This document shows, in pieces, positions 38,036 to 48,949 of a stretch of 64,000 nucleotides of DNA. A program made the translations under genes and the position numbers. A model generated the notes under the pieces. That model was not told the DNA's origin. It saw nothing but the letters and a program-made list of their open reading frames with translations, and ran no database searches. Where the stretch lies: the NCBI GenBank assembly GCA_951217055.1, contig OX578281.1:12928447-12992446 (forward strand), in the 5' to 3' direction. This DNA is from Gerris lacustris (lineage: Eukaryota > Arthropoda > Insecta > Hemiptera > Gerridae). Position 1 is the stretch's first letter; each line of letters begins with the position of its first letter.

Positions 38036-39700
38036 TCTCAGTGTTGATTCAATCGATTGACGCTCGCTTCAATCAACCCAGAAATTGACCCTTAAATATT
38101 TTGATCAAAACTCATTCATAATGGAGTTTCCGTAATGGAAGGTTGAATCCCTTTTTTTGCGAGACTTTTGAGAATTAATAGTGAACTAGGGCTTTTTAGA
38201 GTAGCTTCGTTTCCGTGGCTTATCAAATATAGTTTGTGTTCACATACTATCCATTGAAAAACTGATTTAAAATTCAGATTTATTGTTCCTTGCCTTGACT
38301 TTCGTTGTCCTCAAACAGGAGAAGAAGTGAAAACGACGCTGATCAAAAGAGTGGTATAAATTGAGAAACCATTTCATTCATAAACATACATACTCCATCC
38401 ACACTTTCATACATACATACTCAACATTCTCTGCGTGAAACGGAACCAGAAGACAGAATGAACCAAGAAAAAGTTTATTCTTTATTCTTTCGTGACTGAG
38501 GGAAAGATTGATCAAAACCCTCCAGGACGACCAAGCGCACTCTTCATTCAGCTGCGTTAATCAAACTTTCCATCAATCACCGTCAATGATTGGCTCAAGC
38601 GTCAAACGAGTTCCTAGACGGCCAATCATGCTTGACTCAATCTTCTGATCCAAATTATTAATTATTGACCGTCTATGGCCTACTTTAGGGGTTTTGTGTC
38701 GGGCATATCTACATTCTACAAATTCTCCATTCTCCGTCGAAGCGACTTACTTAGCTGCTTATCGTTTCGTTGGTCACCCGCTACAACAAGTGTTCGAACA
38801 TTGGCGAAAACTATGTAGAAAAACAGTCTAAAGTATGCTCTTTCACGTATAATTAAAATTGCCTTGAAACAAAATTGTTATAATAGTTTTTTTTTTTTGT
38901 TTTTTTTTTCAAAAAGGGTAGTTAATTTCCGAATACGCCTCGTATACCATTTGGTATAGTTTAAAATAAGATCTTTATTTGGATCTTATAATAATAAAGT
39001 AATCCTTGTATTTATAGTCTCTATATTTGGAAGTAAGGGCGCTCGCTTATAAAAATACCTCTATTAGTTTTCTAATTTCCGAACACTAGATTCTACTAGT
39101 AGATTAATAATAACACTTTAAAATAAATCGGTATATTGTCATAGCTATCATAAAACTACATCAAAGCAAAATATTGTTTTCTGTTAGTTTCTTTAATGAT
39201 CGGATTCTCAGCATACTTACAGTGTTGTATATTAATAGAAACTGTAAATACTTTTAGATCTCATAACGTACCCAGCATGAACTGAAACCTAAAATGAGTC
39301 TGGATTAAAAGGGTCATCACTCTTTTAAAACTACTTAAGTAAATGCTGAATTTGAAAAGGCAATATTTTCCGTGTAAAATATAAGCTTGTTTATTAAATA
39401 CTTTGTGTTAGAGAAATCACTTCCGACGTAATTTAACGATGAACTTCAAACTTCAAAGTCCAATAACAGATTTGAGTACGTTATGAACTATTTTTTGGGA
39501 ACATCCAATATGAATAGGGAAAGTTGGACAAAACTATTTAATTGTCACGAAATTAGTGTCGCCTGGTGTCGTCTGAACAGTGCATATCATGTACTAGGCC
39601 GTGACAACTAATCAAGCATCAAAAGTTTTTAAATATTTTGACTCTAGATGTCACGCCACTGCTATTGAATACGTAGAATAACCTTTTAGGTTTATGTACG
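38036..39700. other. spacer with mixed composition, no gene supported
   Basis: 38,100-38,780 is less A+T-rich and includes phrases such as ATTGACGCTCGCTTCAATCA and, inverted and diverged, TGATTGGCTCAAGCGTCAA, which may be the ends of an old element about 550 bp long. No frame or RNA gene was found. From 38,880 the DNA is A+T-rich spacer. Confidence 0.3.
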
Positions 39701-39724
39701 AAGTAAGAAAAGAAACCTTTTATA

Positions 39725-40130
39725 ACAGCTCTTTCTGTCTGTCTGTATGTCCGTTGGCATGTTTCAATTCATAAACTACTATAGCTAGTAACATGAAATT
39801 CGGCACACAGGTGCATCTCGGCATTTGAGACAACTGTACACTTGTTAGATTTTTCACACTTAATATTTTCAAAATGGTGGCCAATATGACGGGTGATTAT
39901 AAAGAAGTTTTTAGTCACCATGATGTGTTATACATTAATTTAAAGGTCTTGAAGTGTAGAAAAAGAATATGCAACTATTCAAATTTTACACTTAATATTT
40001 TCAATATGGCGGGTAATTAAAAAAAAGTTTTTAGCCACCACAACATGTTATATATCACTTTAAAGTGATATACATATTATATATTTTGAAGGGTAGAAAA
40101 AGAATATGCAACTATTAAAACAACACTTAT
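39725..40130 (+). repeat. dispersed repeat with a 133-bp tandem duplication
   Basis: Starting with CTGTCTGTCTGTATGTCCG and ATGAAATTCGGCACACAGG, a phrase type common in insect dispersed repeats, the tract goes on to two tandem copies of about 133 bp (CACTTAATATTTTC at 39,856 and 39,989, each followed by an ATGG(T/C)GG word, AAGTTTTTAG and AAAAAGAATATGCAACTATT). No coding capacity. Confidence 0.7.
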
Positions 40131-40474
40131 AGTTTTAACTTAATCGTACATAAACCAGCGATTATCGCCTCACGTACTTACGTGAAGCGCGCCTTACTTG
40201 TTTTTGTTGGTAACCCATATAGTGTTTATTATATTACTTTGTTTATCATATTGCTTTGAAGAACTGTCACAGCAGTGTGGAGAGGGCGTGTGAACAGCTC
40301 ATGACATTCAGTGTCATGACGACGAGTGTCAAGAATTAGTGACATGACATAAAAAAAATATGTCGCGAGATTTTTGTCCCCGTGTGGACGAGGATTCATA
40401 TAAAAAATCAAAACAATCTTGACAGATTTGAAAAACAGGGGGGAGGGGATTTAAATAAATTGGACCAAAAATAG

Positions 40475-40692
40475 GTGGCACTTTTATAGAAAAGGGCCCC
40501 CCATTTTTTTTTTTAATCTAATATACCTTCTGACAACCGAATACACACTTTTTTTTATGCAAAAGTGTGATATTCCTTTGTCCAAAAGCATATTGGACTG
40601 AATATCCCTTTGTCTTAATAGGTAGTTAGACTAAGGGATATAAACTCTTCTGTATAAAAACAAAAAGGGGGGCCCTTTTCTATAAGAGTACC
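40475..40692. mobile_element. MITE with GGGCCCCCC-type ends sharing the M1 body
   Basis: Ends CTTTTATAGAAAAGGGCC and GGCCCTTTTCTATAAGAG form an inverted repeat of roughly 25 bp. The body (GTGTGATATTCCTTTGTCC, TATTGGACTGAATATCCC, TTTGTCTTAATAGG) is clearly that of family M1 (1291-1742, 62929-63521), whose ends are quite different. The body has therefore been mobilised with two unlike terminal sequences. Confidence 0.75.
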
Positions 40693-40704
40693 AAATAGGT
40701 TGCA

Positions 40705-41052
40705 AAAGCATAATAATTACAAGATAAAAAGAACTTTTTATATACTACGTTTTTAAATTTTCTGTCATAAATCATAAATTTGAAACACGTCAAAATGAAG
40801 ATCGTAAATATGTCAAAACAAATAAAATAACTTTCCATACAGAAAAATTTGCTGAAATCGAATTAAATTCTGCTGAAAGATGGCTAAAAGTATTAAAATA
40901 ATGCATTGTCATCGTGTTCTGAGCTATTATAAAAGTTTCAAATGTCTAGCTACTCGAGAAGTTAGTTAAAAATCGATTGCAAGATTTGTACTGGACAAAC
41001 AAACAAACAAACGAACAAGAAAGCAAGCTAATAAAAACGTAGTAAAATAATT
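40705..41052 (+). repeat. dispersed repeat D, copy 2
   Basis: Same orientation as the copy at 35,641-36,262 and shorter by an internal deletion after TTTTAAATTTTCTG. It ends with the CAAACAAACAAAC run, AAGAAAGCAAGCTAATAAAA and ACGTAGTAAAAT. It abuts the GGGCCCCCC-type MITE just upstream. Confidence 0.75.
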
Positions 41053-41560
41053 AAAATATACGAAATATGGCGCGAGTAAGCTATGTGTCACTCTAATTGG
41101 CAAACTATTCTTTAGTATTGTGGTGTATTTAATGAGACATTTATCTACTCAGATAATTTTTTATACAAGAAAGTTTTATCAAATTTTAATATGGTTAATG
41201 GTTACGAGTTTAAAAGTGAGAAATATAAGGATATTTTTATTTCTTTATCTCTTTTTAGAGATTTTAAAACAATTCAAATAAATTTTAATTTAATATGCGA
41301 TTAAAATTAGATTCTTGACTATTTTATAGATAAGAGTTAATTTTAATTATGTAGATTACAAAACTACTCTAAATTAAGGTAGTCTTTTTACACTTAAATA
41401 AATGTTATAATTGGAAGAGTTTTAATATAAATCAGTTGATGATAAAAATCATCAAATTCTTTTCGAGTAAATCATGATAAGAGATGTTGATCAATAGTTA
41501 AGATATTGGTACTAACGGAGTTTAGTTAGTGAGTCAGTGTGAAGTGTACATTATAGACTA
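41053..41560. other. A+T-rich spacer, no gene seen
   Basis: Plain A/T-rich sequence without repeats that could be bounded. Confidence 0.5.
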
Positions 41561-41845
41561 GAAATAGAATGGGACGCGAGGTTTCTGCTTGGAACAAACC
41601 TGCGGGGGTGCGACGGTATATTTTGAACATGACAACAACCCCCGCCACGTTCCTCCTCGTAAACACCTTACCAAGCTCTCATGGAAAGGTGAACAGTGTC
41701 TTCTCTCATACAGAAATAGACTAATCAACCCAACATTATCTATAGGTTCCTCCTTGAACTGCATAGAGGCCTTCTCAATCTATGTCTCCCCTCAACTTAC
41801 TCTCCCAGTCCAAAATATAGCGTTAGCATTGAGTAAATAAAGGTT
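41561..41845. other. G+C-richer block with frames on both strands
   Basis: Composition shifts sharply to about half G+C. An 83-codon plus frame (41,589-41,840, starting MEQTCGGATVYFEHD) and a 68-codon minus frame overlap, so neither can be trusted. GGTGCGACGG and AACCCCCGCCACG words are unusual for this window. It could be an old exon, an RNA-gene remnant or an element fragment; I recognise none. Confidence 0.3.
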
Positions 41846-42162
41846 ACGAGACGTGTGTTTGGCCCACTTTCAATACATATCGGTGAAAAAGAAAACAACA
41901 AATTATATTTATTTAATTTTAAAAAACTGTTGGTAAATCAATGAATAATGTCTTTTTTCACAGTTTGCCAAAATCACATTTTTCTTTTTTTATTCGAAGC
42001 TTAAAATAATAATTTGTCTTTAACTTCGTTGCCTTCCAAATTCTTAAAAGTTGCAGTCGGTCTTTATTCAAAAGACAAACAGGTGTGGGGGAAATAAAAT
42101 AATTTTAACATAAATATAAATAAAGTTAAAGCACTTAAATTCTTGGTCTAGCAGATGGCTTA

Positions 42163-42866
42163 GCCCCCCCCCCCCCCTCCCTTTTAGTAGTGGTTGGGTG
42201 TAGGTGTAGAGTCATGTAGAGTGGTAGGAATGAGGGATTACTACTTTCTTTTAGGCAAATAAAGAATACTGCAACTACGATTTTTGTTTGAGAACTTTCT
42301 TTTAAACTAGTCCATTTTGTTTTTTGAGTTTTATTAAGCACCATATTTTATAAAGCTGGGTTTCCACTGCCTGTAACTTAGCAAGCCTCTTGTGCCTGGA
42401 GGCTCGTGCTCGTAGGCTCGTGGCCTGTCGAAGCCATATCGGGGAAGGTCGAGCCACCACGAGCCATATCGAGCCTAGTATAAAAAACACGGAACTTAAT
42501 GTTTATAATAAGGGTTATAATATAAAATAAAACACATTAGAACTTTAATTATGTAACATTTAAGTCGAACAAACAATAACTTTATTTATTAGCTATTGAC
42601 ATACATAGACAATTAAGCGAATTGACGGCGCTGCGCGGCGTGGCCCGACGGCCTACGGCTTAAAGACGTGGAGAAGTAACTAATTCATCATCCGTTATTT
42701 TTATTTGTTATGTTCTTTTTGTATTTTATTTATTTTTTTAATAGAATACTTGTAATATTTATTATAAAAATAAGAAAAAGTCCGTAAGCAGAATTTAAAA
42801 CAACAAGCCGAGTCAGTAATACTAAGATTAAACACGAAAAAAAAAACACGCGCAACGAAAAGAAAG
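42163..42866. other. poly-C tract and G+C-rich palindromic patches
   Basis: A run of 15 C lies at about 42,163-42,177. At 42,345-42,480 GGCTCGTG, GCCATATCG and their complements CACGAGCC, CGATATGG repeat at short intervals, giving a foldable patch preceded by CTGGGTTTCCACTGCC. A second patch at 42,620-42,660 reads GACGGCGCTGCGCGGCG. These look like dispersed-repeat fragments. No gene. Confidence 0.35.
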
Positions 42867-43450
42867 AAGTACATAACGCGTCGAGTGCGGAAAGTAGCAC
42901 TTTGCATGCGAGTGTGGAGTTTGCACCCGAGCGACACGACAGCGAGGGTAGTAAAACCACACGAGCAATGCAAAATGCCGTTTTCACACGAGTTGCGTAC
43001 CGTACTTTATCTACGATTGTTAGATTTAAATAATAAATACAGAAAAAAATAAACTTGCTTTATGTAAGTTTGTATCTCTCTCTTGATAAAGATGGCATTA
43101 ATTCTTGAGTTGTATTTATTGCCGAATTAATTATTTCTGGAGGAGTATTATTCTCCACATTTTCGTCAAAGTCACTTGATTCACTCATTGTTTTACACTA
43201 AAAACTCGATATAAACAGTTACTTTAATAAAAGAACAGCAAATTCGTTTTGTTAAATGTAAACAAACTCGGTAATCGTGCGTAAAGCTGAAGAATTCCTC
43301 TTCTTTACCACGCTAGCGTGGTAAAGAAGAGGAATTCTTCAGAACTATGAGACGCGCATGCGCAATGAATATAAGTACGTAAATAATCACTTCCTACGCA
43401 TCTAAACAGAGATACAATGTTTATATTTCGTATCAATCGTAGATAAAAGT
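42867..43450 (-). mobile_element. family 1 palindrome element, copy 3
   Basis: Same orientation as copy 1. The extension runs 42,867-43,005, TTTATCTACGATTG starts at 43,006, and CAATCGTAGATAAA ends at 43,447 followed by AGTAC. The palindrome at 43,287-43,342 is perfect around CCACGCTAGCGTGG. The tiny ORF starts at about 43,189 on the minus strand and stops after about 41 codons. GTAC occurs directly outside both ends of the core (GTAC|TTTATC and GATAAA|AGTAC). Confidence 0.75.
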
Positions 43451-43863
43451 ACTTTCCGTAACATGAAATCTAATATACAATGCAAGTCTTAAAAATGTAA
43501 GTCAAATTGAAATAAACAAAAGATGTGTAGAACAGAGGGAATCAAAGGTACAACCAAATACTGTTTGTTTTTTCTTGATTCTGTGTTTTTGTTTTTTTCT
43601 TTAGGGGGCAGGTCAAAAATCCTTACGTTAAAGTACTAATCTTAGAGTAAAGAGTATATTTTAAAAGTATAAAATAGTATGGATTGTTATTAAAAGGGGA
43701 AACACAACAATCCCAGTCCCTAGGTAGCGAGAGATAAATCACACCTGTAAAGGGGATTATCCTGGGAGACAGACAATTTTTCTAGGATTTAATTATTTTA
43801 AATAAATGCCAGAGGTGCGTAATCTAAAATAACGTTGAAGTACTAATCTTTTTTTAGGTCAAT
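43451..43863. other. spacer, no gene seen
   Basis: Mixed A+T-rich DNA with no bounded repeat or frame. CTAATCTTAGAGTAAAG-type words recur loosely. Confidence 0.4.
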
Positions 43864-43871
43864 AGAAAAAG

Positions 43872-44472
43872 TAGCGTTGGGAACCAATCGATTGAAAACA
43901 GTCGACTAAACGGTTGTTTTAAAATATTCATTCATTCGGTTGTGGATATCTAGTTTTCATTCGAATGATATCAGTCTATAGTTTGGAGTTGTATTAGTTG
44001 TAATTCTGACGTGTATATGTGGACGTGTGTATAACGAGATAACGAGTGTCATGCGCCTTCTCACCCCTCCTCCGCTCTGAGCCGTTCACCGTCGTTCCTT
44101 TCCCCTACCCAAAACAAAAAAACATCCGAATGAAACATTCGAATGAAAAAGTCGACTGGATTCAGTCTCAGTCTATATTTTTTCATTCGAATGAAAACGA
44201 TGTCGTAGCAGGCTGTAGTTTGGGACGAGATAACGAGTGTCAAGCGCCTTCTCACACTCACCCCCCCTCAGCTCTGAGGCCTTTACTGCCTCCACCGTAC
44301 TTCTCCTATATAAAAAAAAACCATTCGATTGAAAAATTCGACTTGCGAGTTCAGTCTCGGTTTATATCTTTATTCATATATCCTATACCCGCTATGAGAC
44401 TGTTTTCAGTCGATTGAATTCAATCGACTGTTTTTTCCCGAATCGACTTATTCATTCGGTTGTCCCAACGCT
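43872..44472. mobile_element. non-autonomous hAT-like element, 601 bp, with 8-bp duplication
   Basis: TAGCGTTGGGA at 43,872 and TCCCAACGCT at 44,472 are inverted, and the 8-bp sequence AGAAAAAG flanks both (43,864-43,871 and 44,473-44,480). Eight-base duplications are the hAT hallmark. The interior is packed with small palindromes: AATCGATT, GTCGACT, ATTCGAAT (TTTCATTCGAATGAAAA at about 44,190) and a direct repeat around ATAACGAGTGTCA at 44,038 and 44,229. A 123-codon plus frame (44,046-44,417) lies in repeat sequence and is not regarded as a gene. Confidence 0.85.
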
Positions 44473-44579
44473 AGAAAAAGGTACAATAAAGGGTGGGTTG
44501 ATATTATTACAGCAAAGAAAAAATTAAGTATTAGTAGCGTGACCTGTGAAGGGGGTTGACCTCAAGAGCTATGAATTTC

Positions 44580-45240
44580 TTTAGGAATTATATTTTTTAC
44601 TTTTCCTCACTACTTGTAGGAAAAGTATTGTTTTCATCAAAAAATGTTTTTTCAAGATTTCAACCGAATTATCCGTTTTAGGTGTTTTTAAGACCACCTG
44701 AGTGGTTTTCATCATGACGTCTGTATGTGTGTGTGTAGGGTTATCATCGTAGCGCCCAAGGTATTTAACCTAGAGAGTTGAAACTTGGCAGAAAAATCAG
44801 TCCTTATCTGTAGTGGTGCCGCCCGAAAAATCAACTTTTTCTGCCACCTTGAACCCAGTTTGCTGAGTCAGCAAAAATTAAAAAAAATCGTAATACATCG
44901 AAAATGGTCCTGATCGAGTTGAAATTTGGCACGAATGTACCTCTCTCTCTCTGTATGACAAACAAGCCCACCAAATTTCATTTTGATATTAACCGCCATT
45001 TTGAAGTTATCAATTTTTAAATTTTGAAACTTTGACAGTTAATAATACCAAAAGTATAAATAGGTTTTTGACATATAGGATATCGTTGGAACCGGAAAAC
45101 AATAAGAAACAAATATAAAAAAAACCCGATGAAATTCCATTAATGTATAATTATAATAGATAATTTTGATGACGTCAAAGTTTGTTTACATCTGTTAAAA
45201 TACCGCCAAACTTCAAATTATTAAATAAAATATAGCTATT
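44580..45240. repeat. dispersed repeat remnant
   Basis: Phrases such as GAGTTGAAACTTGGCAGAA, GAGTTGAAATTTGGCACGAA and ACCAAATTTCATTTTGAT are typical of decayed dispersed repeats in arthropod genomes. CAGTTTGCTGAGTCAGCAAA recurs in related form at about 59,238. No open frame or boundaries. Confidence 0.45.
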
Positions 45241-45291
45241 AAAAATAAGTTAAAAAAAAAAAAAAATTATAATAAATCAGTTAGTTCAGAA

Positions 45292-45405
45292 CGGTCACCC
45301 ATCCAAGTACTGACCACGTCCAATGCTGCTTCCTCAGAAGGAGAGGCCACTTTAGTGGCCTCTGAAGTGAGGATAAGTTCCGAGGTACCCTGTACCCGAT
45401 TTTTT
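45292..45405 (-). repeat. 5S rRNA-like SINE fragment or 5S pseudogene
   Basis: On the minus strand, AAGCAGCATTGGACGTGGT, CAGTACTTGGATGGGTGACC is the 3' half of 5S rRNA, covering the internal promoter boxes (A-box region and C box GGATGGGTGACC). The 5' half of 5S is absent; instead a GGCCACTAAAGTGGCC hairpin precedes it. It is followed by a poly-T-bearing A+T tail. This fits a 5S-derived SINE or a truncated pseudogene rather than a functional 5S gene. Confidence 0.65.
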
Positions 45406-45547
45406 TAAAATAAAATTAAGGATCCTATAATCTAGCGGCCATGTGAACAACTTAATAATACTATAGACAACCACTAGAGACTGCTAGTTGCATCTAAAAA
45501 TATTCCTGACACTCACAGTTCCATTGAAAACATTGTAAAATCTCATG

Positions 45548-45625
45548 CCGGCTATAACCGGCATCAGGCAAGGCACGACTTTCTCTTGCCGGCTATAGCC
45601 GGCATCAGCAGCGAAAGGGTTATAT
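45548..45625. repeat. duplicated TGCCGGCTATAGCCGGCA palindrome
   Basis: TGCCGGCTATAACCGGCATC (one base off a palindrome) and TGCCGGCTATAGCCGGCATC (perfect) stand about 45 bp apart in direct orientation, followed by AGCAGCGAAAGGGTTA. The composition is out of keeping with the neighbourhood. It looks like an element end with paired protein-binding or hairpin sites. Confidence 0.65.
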
Positions 45626-45889
45626 CATATTTAACTTTTGCTTGTCTTTGCTGGGTCCAGGGATGGGTTCTTTATTAATTCTTGCTTCGTACTTTTCAGA
45701 TGAACTAATTTTCCTTAGAAAAGGCTTGTAGTCATTTTTTATTTTGACATGGAATTCTGAGCAAGTCATTATAGAATTTGTTTTAATATTAAAGCAAATA
45801 ACAAACTCATAAGAACATAAGAAGCTCGTTTACTACTGACAGAGGTAATCTTTCTCTTTCAGGCGTCCAAATAGACCCTATCATCGCTT

Positions 45890-46000
45890 TTGCTGCGTTT
45901 TCCATTCATCTAAGTAAAATCCAGACATTTCTCAAATCCGGACAGAGTTTCAAATCCGGACTGCCTGGACTTATGGTAACCCTATCTATAAAGCAATTTT
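45890..46000. repeat. fragment of a TCCGGAC-rich repeat
   Basis: AAATCCGGACAGAGTTTCAA and ATCCGGACTGCCTGGACTTA, followed by ATGGTAACCCTATC, look like the end of an old DNA transposon. No partner end was found. Confidence 0.35.
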
Positions 46001-46174
46001 TTTTTCTGGAACAATCAATTTAGTTGAGGTCTGACTGTAATTATTTTATATAATAATATTTTTTTATTATTTAATTTATTTTTTACGTCCAGATTTAGAG
46101 CATTAAATTATTACAGGATGATGGATCCAGTCACTTTAATCATCTATTCAATGAGATCATCAGAATGAAACATG

Positions 46175-46272
46175 TCTTACCTACCTCTCTGGGATTTGAA
46201 CTCACCATCAGTGTTTAGTCCTAGGTTTCAGGCGAGTAAGCTCACCACTCCACTCGGCATCGTCGGTACCCT
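46175..46272 (-). repeat. tRNA-derived SINE fragment
   Basis: On the minus strand GATGCCGAGTGGAGTGG (tRNA A-box-like) is followed about 45 bases later by GAGTTCAAATCCC, a good B box (consensus GGTTCGANTCC). The spacing and the long-variable-arm layout recall tRNA-Ser/Leu, but stems are not all pairable, so it is not called a tRNA gene. It ends against the mariner element at 46,292. Confidence 0.5.
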
Positions 46273-46291
46273 AAATAATAATTATTATATA

Positions 46292-47317
46292 CAAGGGTTA
46301 GTGAATATGTACAGTCTCCACATTATTAAAAAAAAGAAATTATTAAATATAAAAATAATTTTATTTTGTTATCACAATTATTTACTATTTCTCAACATAC
46401 TCGTCCTCCCAATCCAAGCACTTTTGGAATCTTCCAGGCAACTTTTTAATACCAGTGTCGAAGAAATCTCCTGCCAGCTTTGCACCTCTTCCTTGACTTC
46501 TTCATCAGTATCAAAGTGTTAGCCACCCAAGTGTTCTTTAAGGGAGGTGAAAAGATGGTAATCACTAGGTGCCAAGTCTGGACTCTGAGGTGGATGAGTC
46601 ACTATGTCCCCACTAACCTTGATCAGAAGGTTCTTTGTGGAGTTTCCACATGAGGACGGGCGTTATCATGCAGTAGCGACACACCTTTTTTCAACATGCT
46701 CCAACAGTGATTCTGTATTGCTCGGCCCAGTTTTGTTAATGGCTAGCAAGATTGTGTTCTTCAGCCTACATTCTTGGAACCCACCTTGTACAAACCTTAT
46801 GGAACATCAATTTATCATTCAAAATGGCTTGTATGGAACCTTTAGAAATGTTAGGAAGCAATAAACAAAGTTCACGAGTAGTTACATGTCAATCTTTTCG
46901 CACCAATTCATCGACTATTGATACCATCTCATATGTGATGGATGTTGTTGGTCTCCCACTTCAACAAGAATATTTATCCAGCTCTGTCAAAACTCCCGAA
47001 CCCATTTATGCTCATTTTTTATGTTCATACATCCCTCTCCATAAACTTCGCAAAGCTGTCTGTGAATTTTAATCGGCAGAAGTTCTTTTGCTGTAAGAAA
47101 CCATACGACTTTGAGGAAGCTGCAGTTAGCAGGGATGGAAATTGGGAGATCCATCTGAAACAGCTCTAGTTGGCAATCTAAAAGGTTAAGAGGATTCAGC
47201 GATGGTTTGTTTGAAATAGGGGGGGATGACTGGTCACGGCAGTGTTGCCACCTCTCTCGTCCCACGTTGTCAGCTTAAGCTAGAGTGTTGGAGACCTTAC
47301 TTATTGACCAACCCTTG
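46292..47317 (-). pseudogene. mariner element with broken transposase
   Basis: Inverted ends CAAGGGTTAGTGAATATG and, inverted from the right, CAAGGGTTGGTCAATAAG, are flanked by TA at 46,290-46,291 and 47,318-47,319. On the minus strand the N-terminal helix-turn-helix region is legible (FLTAKELLPIKIHRQLCEVY, then YGEGCMNIKNEHKWVREF), then VRKD, LNDKLMFHKVCTRWVPRM, and later LLHDNARPHV with the second catalytic aspartate, then HPPQSPDLAPSDYHLF. Stops and frameshifts occur throughout, and the stretch around the first catalytic aspartate is missing: at 1026 bp it is about 250 bp shorter than usual for mariner. It cannot encode a working transposase. Confidence 0.93.
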
Positions 47318-47329
47318 TAATAATTATTA

Positions 47330-48360
47330 TACAGTTGACTTCCTGTAATTCACATTAATTGCATAAAAGAAGATAATTTGAGAAGGTTTGACTATTGATT
47401 TCACATAAACAAATTAATTTAAACAAACATGTTAATATATTTTTATTATTACAAACAGTACATTTATAATGCAATAGGCAAGGTACTTGGAGGAAAAATA
47501 AATAAAATAATTAAACATTTATTTCCTATCAAGAATTAAATAATACATTTAACTAAATGGCAATAAAATGAAGCAAAAAATGAAAGGCATTATTTTTTAA
47601 TAACCATTAAAAAAAAGGTAAAAATAAAAGAAGAATTGAAACAATTATTAAATCAATTCCTTAATTATCTTTAAACTTCATAAGAAAATACCAACAAAAA
47701 TAATTTCTTTTTTTTTACACAAGTGCAATTATAAGTGCAGAAATGATTACTATTTTTTTTCACATTTAAAAAATCAGAGTAAAATTTATTTCAATATTTT
47801 AAATTTAAACTAAATAAACAATTTTTCTATTTAATTAAATTAAATACATTTTTAATCGAACTCAAAGTGAAGTTTAAGATAATAGAAACATATTTATACA
47901 AACTTCTTTTACAATTTATCTATATTATATCTTCTCTCATAACACAATAGCTTCATTTATAAACAATATATATATATAAATATTTATAATATATACACTT
48001 AATTAATAATACTTTTTAGTTATCAAGTTTTTATATAAAAATACTTTTATTTATATATTTTTTTTCTTTTTAAATAATACATTTTTTTTAAAAAAAAGAA
48101 ATATTATTTAAGTAAATTAATAGATTAAAATAATTATTTTAGAGATTCAGAGGAATGAAAAAGTGATTTTATAAATAAAATGTATTATTATAAACTTCTT
48201 TCTTATTCTTGTATGAGTTCCAATTAAAAATTGAAGTCTCTGGAAGTTAGTTCCAAATAAGATTTTAGTTCCTAATTTTGTTATTTTTATCTTTAAACCT
48301 GTCAGTATGGATCTTTGTAAAGGAGAATCATATCAATAAAGACGATTCTAATTTTATATA
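47330..48360. other. very A+T-rich spacer, no gene seen
   Basis: Dominated by A/T homopolymers and TATATA words. No RNA gene, frame or bounded repeat. Confidence 0.55.
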
Positions 48361-48530
48361 GATGAATATCATGTTTTATTAGATACTGTAACCAAACTTT
48401 CGTACACCGGTAGAGGCACCGGTAGGTTCTTTTTAGTAATCATTTCGATTTTACCTATACTTTCTAAGTTACTTTGTTTATTTATTGAGCTGAGCGAAGC
48501 TCTTATACTTTGCATTTTTTCTGACGCATA

Positions 48531-48935
48531 CTCCTCCTGAACGGCTGAACCGATCTGCACAAAATTTGGCACAGTCATAGTGACTAACCGCAGGAAGGTA
48601 TAAATCTGAAATGTTCCAATTTCATACACAGGGGTACAGGGGTACAAAAGTTTCCTCCTGTACGGCTGAACCAATTCGCACGAAATTCGGCACGGTCATA
48701 GTGACCAACCACAGGAAGGTATAAATCTGAAATGGTTCAAATTGGTACACAGGGGTATGGGGTACAAAAGTTTCCTTCTATACAGCTGAACCGATTTGCA
48801 CAAAATTCAGCACGGTAATTGTGACCAACCACAGGAAAGTATAAATCTGAAATGGTCCAATTTCGTACACAGGGGTACGGGGTACAAAAGTTTCCTCCTT
48901 TACGGCTGAACCGATTTGCACGAAATTCAACATTT
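48531..48935 (+). repeat. 120-bp tandem repeat, about 3.4 copies
   Basis: The phrase CCTCCTG(T)ACGGCTGAACC starts at 48,533, 48,654, 48,774 and 48,894 (121, 120, 120 bp). Each unit continues AAATTCGGCACGGTCATAGT, GACCAACCACAGGAAGG, TATAAATCTGAAATGGT and ACACAGGGGTACGGGGTACA. Minus-strand frames of 101 and 73 codons merely read through the units in a 40-codon periodic peptide. The 120-bp period keeps frame, and AATTCGGCAC phrases are common in dispersed elements, so this probably is an amplified piece of a transposon. Confidence 0.9.
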
Positions 48936-48949
48936 AAGAGGGGGTAAAA

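Noticed and set aside
45292..45332. Functional 5S rRNA gene
   Set aside because: Only the 3' half is present.
46175..46272. Functional tRNA gene
   Set aside because: A- and B-box-like words are present, but acceptor and anticodon stems do not pair well, so a tRNA-derived SINE is more likely.
46172..47169. Plus-strand frames of 75-116 codons
   Set aside because: They lie antisense to, or straddle, the degenerate mariner transposase; the minus strand carries the recognisable motifs.
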